From: a bacterium F11
GTDB lineage: Bacteria > Elusimicrobiota > Elusimicrobia > F11
Direction: 5' to 3'
DNA length: 7,934 bases
Assembly (NCBI GenBank): GCA_002176905.1
Contig: MSYE01000206.1
Coordinates: 1-7,934, forward strand
The first letter of the stretch is position 1; each line of letters opens with the position of its first letter. The position numbers and the translations under genes are program-made. The notes under the pieces were generated by a model. The model was given only the letters and a program-made list of their open reading frames with translations. It searched no databases and had not been told where the DNA came from. This document shows, one piece after another, positions 1-5,290 of this stretch.

Positions 1-385
1 CTATGACACCATGCAATACATCAAATCTCCTATTACCACCATTTGTATTGGAATGGCCATGTCTTTTGGGGCGGTTCTCTTGGCAGCCGGAACAAAGGGA
101 AAACGGTATTGTCTTCCCAACTCCCGCATCATGATTCACCAACCGCTTATTTATGGGCATGGTATATCAGGGCCAGTCACTGACATCGCGATTGAGGCCA
201 AAGAAATGGATATCACCAAAAAACGTCTCAATGAAATCATTGCTTTGCACGCCAACAAAACGCCTGAGCAGGTTGAAAAAGACAGTGAAAGAAATTTTTA
301 CTTGTCTGCCGAGGAAGCCAAAGCGTACGGGTTGGTGGATGAAATCATCGAATTTCGGAAATTGACTGAAAAGACAAAGAAATAA
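1..385 (+). CDS. clpP: ATP-dependent Clp protease proteolytic subunit, ClpP1-like paralog (5' end missing)
   Basis: Serine peptidase subunit of the cytosolic Clp protease, which forms a two-ring barrel fed by AAA+ unfoldases. The reading frame is already open at base 2 (YDTMQYIK, a conserved ClpP stretch), so the true start lies left of the window. About 127 C-terminal residues are visible of the usual 195-200. Counting from the Met at base 11, the nucleophile is Ser18 (MAMSFGA; family GxAASMGA) and the base is His43 in MIHQP. Their 25-residue spacing matches the family. In an ungapped alignment of [14 protein letters not shown] with KDTDRDNFLTAEEA, the third triad position is Asn95 (codon AAT, 293-295) instead of Asp. 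Three extra residues lie between MIHQP and TDI. Listeria ClpP1 is known to carry the same Asn and to act with a second ClpP, so this may be a paralog rather than the only ClpP. The gene converges on the exonuclease gene with 3 bp between stops. Family assignment is very secure. Confidence 0.95.
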   Translation, partial: YDTMQYIKSPITTICIGMAMSFGAVLLAAGTKGKRYCLPNSRIMIHQPLIYGHGISGPVTDIAIEAKEMDITKKRLNEIIALHANKTPEQVEKDSERNFYLSAEEAKAYGLVDEIIEFRKLTEKTKK

Positions 386-388
386 AAG

Positions 389-1180
389 CTATTTTTTGAC
401 TGGAAACTTACCCTGCTTGGCCGCGTAACAAATATCTACCACATCTTGTGAGAAGTGCCGATCCGGCGAGATGACCCATGATAAATATCCAGGATCCTTT
501 TGAGCAACAGAACGAAGGGACTGCGATTTGTACTTTCCAAAATTGAAAACAGCCTCTCCATCCCTCCAATAGAATTTCCCCTCAGAATCAGCATACCGCT
601 CCCGGTCCTGCCGGCAAAAGGAATTGAAACCTTGAATATCTTTTGGAAGATCGCCATACCTCTTCATCTGGGACATCCAAATTTCACAGGTTGCTTCCAC
701 ATCCGCCTTGGCAGAGTGTGCATCCTTGAGATCCTTGTTACAATAAAACTTGTATGCTGCCGACAAATCACGTTTTTCTTTTTGATGGAAAATGATTTGG
801 ACATCAACAATTGCCCTGGTATCAAGCTTGAAATCCCATCCCTCGCGCCGGTACTCTTCTGTCAGCACTTTGGCATCAAAGCGGAGAATATTGTACCCCC
901 CCAAATCTGAATCCCCAAAGAATTTATCGATTTCTGGTAAAAGGTCTCCAAAATGGGGGCATGAAGCCACGGCTTCATTATTCACCCCTGTTATGGCTGT
1001 GACTTCTTTTGGAATTCGAATGCCAGGATTGATCCGTTTATTGAAAATCTCACGACGGCCATCGGGAAGGATTTTGAGAGCCCCTATCTCAAATACACGG
1101 TCATATTTGAAATCAAGACCAGTGGTTTCAAGATCAAAAAAGACAACCGGACGTGTTAAAGGAATGGGCAAATCCATCAT
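389..1180 (-). CDS. DEDDh (DnaQ-like) 3'-5' exonuclease with ExoX-like C-terminal domain
   Basis: Predicted cytosolic metal-dependent 3'-5' exonuclease of 263 residues. Exo I is DLETTGL with Asp16 and Glu18. Exo II is GYNILRFD with Asp102. Exo III is the H-x4-D form HSAKAD with His155 and Asp160, so all DEDDh ligands are present. The C-terminal third holds a small separate module around residues 203-237 (FNFGKYKSQSL, then DPGYLSWVI). It resembles the FGKxKGxSL...DPxYLxW domain found at the end of exodeoxyribonuclease X-like proteins. An in-frame TAA at 1187-1189 lies two codons before the first ATG, so translation starts at 1180 or at the ATG at 1177. No convincing Shine-Dalgarno is visible. 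It is the last gene of the nth run, 41 bp after the Nudix gene. It could be an ExoX-type repair nuclease or a stand-alone DNA polymerase III epsilon-like nuclease; the tail favours the former. Confidence 0.9.
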   Translation of the reverse strand: MMDLPIPLTRPVVFFDLETTGLDFKYDRVFEIGALKILPDGRREIFNKRINPGIRIPKEVTAITGVNNEAVASCPHFGDLLPEIDKFFGDSDLGGYNILRFDAKVLTEEYRREGWDFKLDTRAIVDVQIIFHQKEKRDLSAAYKFYCNKDLKDAHSAKADVEATCEIWMSQMKRYGDLPKDIQGFNSFCRQDRERYADSEGKFYWRDGEAVFNFGKYKSQSLRSVAQKDPGYLSWVISPDRHFSQDVVDICYAAKQGKFPVKK

Positions 1181-1221
1181 ACGTGTTTAGCAAGTTTGGG
1201 AATAAAGACCAAGAGGGAAAT

Positions 1222-1779
1222 CTACCGACGAAAATGGAGGAAGTCCCGCAAAGCCTCTCTGGTGCTCCGAAAAGCCAATTCCTTCCAGGGGATTTCCTTT
1301 TTACGAAACCATCGAATTTCCAGGGCTTCTGGGGTTCGGGAGGGTTTTTCGTTTTTTTTGACTCTTCCACAAAAAACAATAGTTACCACCCCCGCATCCG
1401 TGTAAGAATAAATACCCAACAAAGATTCAACTTTAACATGGGCTCGTATTTCTTCCCATGATTCTCGATGGGCAGCCTGTTGAATTGTTTCACCCAGTTC
1501 TTGAAATCCAGCGGGATACGTCCATTTGCTGCGGGCCGGATCAATCGCCCGTTTCAATAGGCCAATCCGACCTTTGGAATCAACAGGAATTACAGCCGCC
1601 ACAATTTTGGGATTCAAATAAGTAATATTCCCACATTTTGTACAAACGTGACGCCTGGTCTTTTCCTCACGAACGTATTGACGCTTCAAAAGTTTCCCAC
1701 AGCGGTGACAATATTTAATAGAGCGAATATACGTTAACCACCATTGGCTACGAAGGGTGGCCCGCCGAAAAACCGTCAT
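1222..1779 (-). CDS. Nudix hydrolase with N-terminal zinc ribbon (NADH pyrophosphatase-like)
   Basis: Predicted hydrolase of nucleoside diphosphates linked to another moiety (such as NADH, FAD or ADP-ribose), 185 residues. Cys24-x2-Cys27 and Cys46-x2-Cys49 form a zinc ribbon, followed by YLNPKIVAAVIPV leading into the Nudix fold. The Nudix box runs from Gly91: G-x5-E97-x7-R105-E106-x2-E109-E110, giving all the metal-binding glutamates. The usual late Gly is Arg112, as in the WEEARA-type boxes of zinc-ribbon Nudix proteins that I recall, so this is probably a subfamily trait and not damage. The substrate cannot be read from the sequence. The start ATG (1777-1779) overlaps the DUF309 stop as ATGA, which suggests translational coupling; there is no separate ribosome site and no alternative Met before the zinc ribbon. 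It is the third gene of the nth run. Confidence 0.9.
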   Translation of the reverse strand: MTVFRRATLRSQWWLTYIRSIKYCHRCGKLLKRQYVREEKTRRHVCTKCGNITYLNPKIVAAVIPVDSKGRIGLLKRAIDPARSKWTYPAGFQELGETIQQAAHRESWEEIRAHVKVESLLGIYSYTDAGVVTIVFCGRVKKNEKPSRTPEALEIRWFRKKEIPWKELAFRSTREALRDFLHFRR

Positions 1780-2180
1780 GAGGGAAGAAGCTCAATTTTG
1801 GGAATAAGATCAGATTGAATTTGAACAGGGAAGGATTCTTTGTCGGGGTGACTACGCCCTGGAAGTTCGTCCTGGGGAAATGTCAAAAGAGGCTTTACAC
1901 ATTGGGACATATCTTCGATGAGTTTTGTTAGTGGTAGATCCCAATATGATTCTCCATATGGTTTCAATAATTTCACTCCCCCATCGTACAAGATTCGTGT
2001 TCCTCTCAAATTGTGAGCTTTAAAATGATGAAGAGCAGTAGCAAATTGAATCAATCCTTGCAGAAACCGATGCGCCTCCCCTTGCTGTTCGTTCCAAAGT
2101 TCTTCCCAAATTTCATGAGCATCATAGAATTCTCGGTTATTAAAGTGGGCAATACCTTTTAGATAGCGGGGATCATGCAT
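1776..2180 (-). CDS. DUF309 family protein
   Basis: Small, probably cytosolic all-helical protein of 134 residues belonging to DUF309. The diagnostic stretch is FYDAHEIWEELW at residues 18-29, followed by FLQGLIQFATALHHF from residue 39 and a Gly-containing segment ending in KLLKPYG. The invariant-looking His22, Glu23, Trp25, Glu26, Glu27 and Trp29 are all present and could form a polar or metal-binding site, though no biochemical role is established that I know of. The C-terminal 35 or so residues are Pro- and charge-rich and look less conserved. A good ribosome site (AAGAGGA) precedes the ATG by seven bases and lies over the stop codon region of nth. It is therefore embedded between endonuclease III and a Nudix hydrolase, with a 15-bp gap on one side and an ATGA overlap on the other. 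Family call is firm; function is unknown. Confidence 0.88.
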   Translation of the reverse strand: MHDPRYLKGIAHFNNREFYDAHEIWEELWNEQQGEAHRFLQGLIQFATALHHFKAHNLRGTRILYDGGVKLLKPYGESYWDLPLTKLIEDMSQCVKPLLTFPQDELPGRSHPDKESFPVQIQSDLIPKIELLPS

Positions 2181-2187
2181 AAATTGG

Positions 2188-2194
2188 TCCTCTT
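2188..2194 (-). promoter_or_regulatory. Ribosome binding site of the DUF309 gene
   Basis: The minus strand reads AAGAGGA followed by seven bases and the ATG at 2178-2180. The site sits just after and partly against the nth stop codon (2196-2198), which supports the 2180 start and co-transcription with nth. Confidence 0.7.
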
Positions 2195-2195
2195 T

Positions 2196-2807
2196 TCATC
2201 TTACCGGATGTGCACATTTCTTTCGAACAGGGCAATGAAGACAGTCTGGATTTTGTGCTTTACAAACCTGTCTTCCATGCTGAATTAATGCATGGGATAT
2301 CCAAATCCAATCTTCTTTCGGGATAATTTTCATCAGATCTTGCTCAATTTTCTTGGGATCTTTTTGCTGTGACAATCCGAGCCGTTGAGAGAGACGAATG
2401 ACATGCGTATCGACAACAATCCCCTCTGCAATTCCAAAGGCGGTTCCCAATACAACATTGGCTGTTTTTCTGGCCACACCTGGAAGAGAAAGCAATTCTT
2501 CCATCTTCTTTGGAACTGCCCCTCCATATTTTTCAATCAAAGCCTTGGCCATCCCTCGTATGGATTTGGCTTTGTTGCGATAAAAACCAGTTGATCGAAT
2601 CTCTTCCTCTAAAGACGCTTGAGGCACATCAGCAAAATTTTTTGCAGATTTAAATTTTTGAAAAAGAGAAGGTGTTACGAGATTAACCCGCTGGTCGGTA
2701 CATTGAGCTGAAAGGATGGTAGCCACGAGAAGTTGAAGAGGATTTTTGTGGTTCAACTCACAATTGGCATTTCTGTAATGTTTCTTAAGTTCCTTCAACA
2801 ACGCCAT
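2196..2807 (-). CDS. nth: Endonuclease III (bifunctional DNA glycosylase/AP lyase)
   Basis: Base-excision repair enzyme that removes oxidised pyrimidines and cuts the abasic site by beta-elimination. At 203 residues it is close to the usual 205-220. Visible features in order: LLVATILSAQCTDQ (residues 26-39), the helix-hairpin-helix LPGVARKTANVVL (108-120) with catalytic Lys114, the catalytic Asp133 in VVDTH, and a C-terminal 4Fe-4S loop with Cys182-x6-Cys189-x2-Cys192-x5-Cys198. Every key residue is intact. The ATG at 2805-2807 is preceded by AAGGAGAT at suitable spacing, and the N-terminus aligns with known Nth proteins, so the start is credible. It is the first gene of a four-gene minus-strand run and presumably carries its promoter in 2808-2990. 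Its ribosome site may be able to pair with upstream leader sequence (see the regulatory entry). Confidence 0.96.
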   Translation of the reverse strand: MALLKELKKHYRNANCELNHKNPLQLLVATILSAQCTDQRVNLVTPSLFQKFKSAKNFADVPQASLEEEIRSTGFYRNKAKSIRGMAKALIEKYGGAVPKKMEELLSLPGVARKTANVVLGTAFGIAEGIVVDTHVIRLSQRLGLSQQKDPKKIEQDLMKIIPKEDWIWISHALIQHGRQVCKAQNPDCLHCPVRKKCAHPVR

Positions 2808-2811
2808 GAAA

Positions 2812-2868
2812 TCCCATCTCCTTTTTTTTGTATTTTAACAAAACAGAAATTGGAGATTGGGAAATCTC
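2812..2868 (-). promoter_or_regulatory. Possible structured nth leader that can mask the ribosome site
   Basis: Read as minus-strand RNA, the ribosome-site segment GGAGATGGGA (2821-2812) can pair with upstream TCCCAATCTCC (2862-2852), giving ten pairs with one bulged A and a loop of about 30 bases. The same upstream segment can instead form a local hairpin GAGATT-TCCC-AATCTC (2868-2853). The two structures are mutually exclusive, as in attenuator-type switches. An A8 tract (2829-2822) lies directly before the ribosome site. The region is purine/pyrimidine biased, so the pairing could be chance, and it matters only if transcription begins upstream of about 2868. I found no convincing promoter to settle this. 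Confidence 0.28.
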
Positions 2869-2981
2869 TCTCTTTTCTGCTTATTCTTATTCAATGCGTT
2901 TTCTAGATCTGTTTTTATGAATACATGCCTTGATGTTTGCCCAAAAAAGGGGAGGCCAAATCCTCTTTGGTCGGGTATATT

Positions 2982-2987
2982 TATAAT
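2982..2987 (+). promoter_or_regulatory. Candidate -10 element for the exported-protein gene
   Basis: A perfect TATAAT lies in the AT-rich stretch before the plus-strand gene. It would put the transcript start near 2994 and leave a leader of about 20 bases before the GTG at 3015. No good -35 hexamer is found 16-18 bases upstream, so this rests on the -10 alone. Confidence 0.3.
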
Positions 2988-3004
2988 TAAGTGGAATATA
3001 ATCC

Positions 3005-3009
3005 GGAGG
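3005..3009 (+). promoter_or_regulatory. Ribosome binding site that decides the GTG start at 3015
   Basis: GGAGG is followed by five bases and GTG at 3015. The upstream in-frame GTG at 2991 has only AT-rich sequence before it and would place this ribosome site inside the coding region. The 3015 start is therefore preferred. Confidence 0.65.
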
Positions 3010-3014
3010 GACCC

Positions 3015-3569
3015 GTGAAACCCCCCATTACAAAAGCAACACTTATCACCATCCTATGTGCAACTTTATTGGTCTTTGTATATCCCATGATCAGTTATAC
3101 CATGGCGAAAAAACCTTTCAGGGTTATCCGAATTGATTCCATTCAGGACATCTCCATTAGAGGTATCAAAATCATCAGTCTGCTGGGAACGGTTGATCAG
3201 CCTTCAATCGTTTTGCAGCGACATAGAAAGGGAAATGAAACCCTGACCTTCTCGGGACGGATTGATTTCACAGCTCAAAGCGAGTATTCAATAAAACCCC
3301 AAATCTCTCGGCATATACTAACGATAGATATAATTAAAGGAAAGCTAGAACCAATCGGAGACCATGATAATCCTTGGTATTCGGGGAAGCTAAAAGCAAA
3401 AGGAAAGCTGAACAATAAGGATTATACCGTGGACGGATTTGCCTCTATTGATCCCAGGCCCGGAGGAGTAAGCGAATTACAATTATTCACCATGGACCCA
3501 CCGATCCCAATCCCTACAAAAGAAAAAGTCATTTACAAAATTGGTCTGAAGGTAAGAATCCTCGACTAA
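3015..3569 (+). CDS. Unrecognised exported or membrane-anchored protein
   Basis: I do not recognise this protein. From the GTG at 3015 it has 184 residues; an upstream GTG at 2991 would add eight but lacks a ribosome site. After a short basic start (KPPITK) there is one hydrophobic segment at about residues 8-30, then KKPFRVIRID, so it is either a cleaved Sec signal or a single N-terminal anchor with the rest outside the cytoplasm. There is no lipobox. The remainder alternates short polar and hydrophobic stretches (for example ILTIDIIKGKLEPIG and KLKAKGKLNNKDYTVDG), suggesting a beta-rich periplasmic domain. No cysteines occur after the anchor. It stands alone on its strand, divergent from nth and converging on the small protein gene with 9 bp between stops. 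That the gene is real is likely; its function is unknown. Confidence 0.7.
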   Translation: MKPPITKATLITILCATLLVFVYPMISYTMAKKPFRVIRIDSIQDISIRGIKIISLLGTVDQPSIVLQRHRKGNETLTFSGRIDFTAQSEYSIKPQISRHILTIDIIKGKLEPIGDHDNPWYSGKLKAKGKLNNKDYTVDGFASIDPRPGGVSELQLFTMDPPIPIPTKEKVIYKIGLKVRILD

Positions 3570-3578
3570 AATCATCGT

Positions 3579-3989
3579 TCATCTCAATCCTTCCGATTTA
3601 TTATTTTTGGTGGATGCCAATTTCCTGCACACAAAATTCCCAATGAACTTATCGATTTTGATGGATGCCTTTTTAAACAATGGGATGACGTTCACTTTTG
3701 GCGGAGAATCATTATTCAACAAGATGGGAGTCGATTTAAACTGAAAAGATTGATACTCTCCATCATCAACTCTACTAAAGGTGAGTCCAGTCTCTTTTTT
3801 CCACGATACCGCCCGCTCATTGAAAGGCTTGTCATAGCACAACTGAAACTCAACAATTCTTCTTTTGTTCTTAATCCATACAATCAAATCCATGGTTTCA
3901 CATTGAAACCAACGCTTTATTAGACCCGCATCACTTTGGCGTACACTTTTTATCTCCCTTAAGAAAGAAGGGCTTTTTTTATTTTTCAT
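3579..3989 (-). CDS. Conserved-looking small protein of unknown function
   Basis: A 136-residue protein with no signal peptide or membrane segment. I cannot name a family, but the middle looks like a conserved domain: RQSDAGLIKRWFQ (residues 17-29), DLIVWI (34-39), FQLCYDKPFNERAVSW (48-63) and RVDDGE (73-78). The Trp, Cys-Tyr-Asp-Lys and Asp-Asp-Gly-Glu clusters are the kind of residues a family keeps, and I have the impression of similar Trp-rich FQLCYDK proteins elsewhere, though I cannot attach a function. The C-terminal half is Lys-rich (ending TKNNKSEGLR) and less distinctive. It follows the outer-membrane barrel gene by 15 bp with AAAGGG upstream of the ATG, so the two are probably co-transcribed. 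It converges on the exported-protein gene with a 9-bp gap. Confidence 0.7.
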   Translation of the reverse strand: MKNKKSPSFLREIKSVRQSDAGLIKRWFQCETMDLIVWIKNKRRIVEFQLCYDKPFNERAVSWKKETGLTFSRVDDGEYQSFQFKSTPILLNNDSPPKVNVIPLFKKASIKIDKFIGNFVCRKLASTKNNKSEGLR

Positions 3990-4004
3990 TACTATCTACC
4001 CTTT

Positions 4005-5177
4005 CTAAAAATTCCATAACCCGAACGAAATGGAATGATTCAAATAGTCTCTTGCCACATCAAAGGCATACCTAAAACTCATATATCTTTCACCAAAAAA
4101 TTGAAATCGAAACAAGCGGCTTTCAAATCCTCCTGTTAAATGTTGACGAGAAGAAACACCCTGGAATCGACTGGGTTCATGATAGGTTCCCAATCTCAAA
4201 CGGAGCACATTCTTAAGGACTTCCAACTCGCTACCCAAATGATACCGAACCGTTATTTTCTTACCCGATTCTTGAACTTTTTGCTCAAAAAAGGATTCAA
4301 TCCCATAGGCCTGATGGGATTTATCCAATATCTTTATATCCATTGAAACCAAAAAAGGATGTCCTTCCCAAAAAGGGGCTGACTCCAAAGAATAAAGAAA
4401 ACCGACGGAGCCCTCAGCGGGAAGAATGACCTCATCTGGCACAATCAATCCTGAAACTTGAACAGGTTCCGTCCCTGCCTTCACGAGTGACTGACTTGCA
4501 CTGATTTTTGAAGAAAAGGATGCCCCAAACTGAAAAGGCCCCATATTGGGATTCCAAATAAGCCCCATATGGGTACCTATACCGGAGAGCTTGATTAAGC
4601 GTTGGGATCCGCTTTCACCTCGATCGATTGCCATGGATGTAAATCTCCCCCCAAATCCCCACGTCCATTGTTCATTTTTTGTTTGATACCCAAGAGCAAG
4701 GTAACCTGTTTCAAAATTATATTGGTTTGTCGTTTGAAGACCTCGGATTTCGAAGTCCTGGGGAGTGGAATAAAATCCCAAACCAAAACGGTTAACTTGA
4801 AGGAGCACACCCACATTGGTAACCCGGTTGTCGCTATAGTCAAAAGTATCACTCCCATTGTTATCAAAATCATTCTCTCTTATCTTAATGGTCCCAATGG
4901 TAGCATCCCAATTCCATTTCGCGTTGGAATGAGGAGGTCGAATGGCCGCACCCGCAGGATTATCACCTAAGGCACCCGCTCCTTCTGCCAACGCCACATA
5001 AGCTCCCCCCAAAGCCACTTTGCGGTTCGAACCAATAATGGGCCCCCGGGTCAAATCAATTTTATAGTCATTGTTGATGATCGCGGGGCCATCAATTGCC
5101 CCAAACAAAAAGGAAGAAAAACAGAATTGAAAAAGGATTATTAAGGAGGATAGGGTGATGAGGTTAATCAGTTTCAA
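4005..5177 (-). CDS. Outer-membrane beta-barrel protein (PorV/FadL-like)
   Basis: A 390-residue secreted protein predicted to sit in the outer membrane. Residues 1-27 form a Sec signal peptide (basic start, long Leu/Ile/Phe core, likely cleavage after FGA); Cys19 does not lie in a lipobox. Soon after comes GSNRKVALGGAYVALAEGAG and then ALGDNPAG (residues 49-76), the pattern seen near the start of PorV-, TraF- and FadL-like barrels (GGAFVALADD..ALxxNPAG). The rest is a run of short amphipathic strands rich in Gly, Phe and Tyr (for example FGLGFY, WTWGFGG, FQFGASF), and the final residue is Phe, as usual for BAM substrates. The start codon is TTG, supported by AGAGGGA just upstream and by the absence of any other start that keeps the signal peptide. 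It lies 113 bp after the diguanylate cyclase gene and 15 bp before the small protein gene. Cargo or role is unknown. Confidence 0.8.
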   Translation of the reverse strand: MKLINLITLSSLIILFQFCFSSFLFGAIDGPAIINNDYKIDLTRGPIIGSNRKVALGGAYVALAEGAGALGDNPAGAAIRPPHSNAKWNWDATIGTIKIRENDFDNNGSDTFDYSDNRVTNVGVLLQVNRFGLGFYSTPQDFEIRGLQTTNQYNFETGYLALGYQTKNEQWTWGFGGRFTSMAIDRGESGSQRLIKLSGIGTHMGLIWNPNMGPFQFGASFSSKISASQSLVKAGTEPVQVSGLIVPDEVILPAEGSVGFLYSLESAPFWEGHPFLVSMDIKILDKSHQAYGIESFFEQKVQESGKKITVRYHLGSELEVLKNVLRLRLGTYHEPSRFQGVSSRQHLTGGFESRLFRFQFFGERYMSFRYAFDVARDYLNHSISFGLWNF

Positions 5178-5181
5178 GAGA

Positions 5182-5188
5182 TCCCTCT
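5182..5188 (-). promoter_or_regulatory. Ribosome binding site for the TTG start of the barrel gene
   Basis: The minus strand reads AGAGGGA, four bases before TTG at 5177-5175 (six bases after the GAGG core). It supports TTG as the true start of the outer-membrane protein. Confidence 0.6.
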
Positions 5189-5290
5189 AAAAGAAAACCA
5201 TTTTGACCGAAAACATAATGCTTTCTATTAATGATTCCAGTTTACCAACCGTTGACGTGAGATGGGATCCCTTAATCTTAATTCTTTTAA

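Noticed and set aside
500..910. Plus-strand 136-codon open frame inside the exonuclease gene
   Set aside because: The opposite strand encodes an exonuclease with all catalytic motifs, so this frame is an antisense shadow.
2951..2969. Hairpin GGGGAGG-CCAAAT-CCTCTTT upstream of the plus-strand gene
   Set aside because: Only four Watson-Crick pairs hold the stem; the rest are G-T wobbles, and it lies before the likely transcript start.
3956..3980. Plus-strand hairpin CCCTT-x7-AAGGG followed by a T-run, resembling an intrinsic terminator
   Set aside because: The stem is only five pairs, it lies within the first codons of a minus-strand gene, and it is nearly 400 bases past the only plus-strand gene it could serve. 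The T-run is explained by Lys codons of that gene.
5264..5271. GGGATCCC palindrome in the gap between the cyclase and barrel genes
   Set aside because: An eight-base palindrome is expected by chance at this scale. It has no longer arms and no T-run, so it is not a credible terminator or operator.
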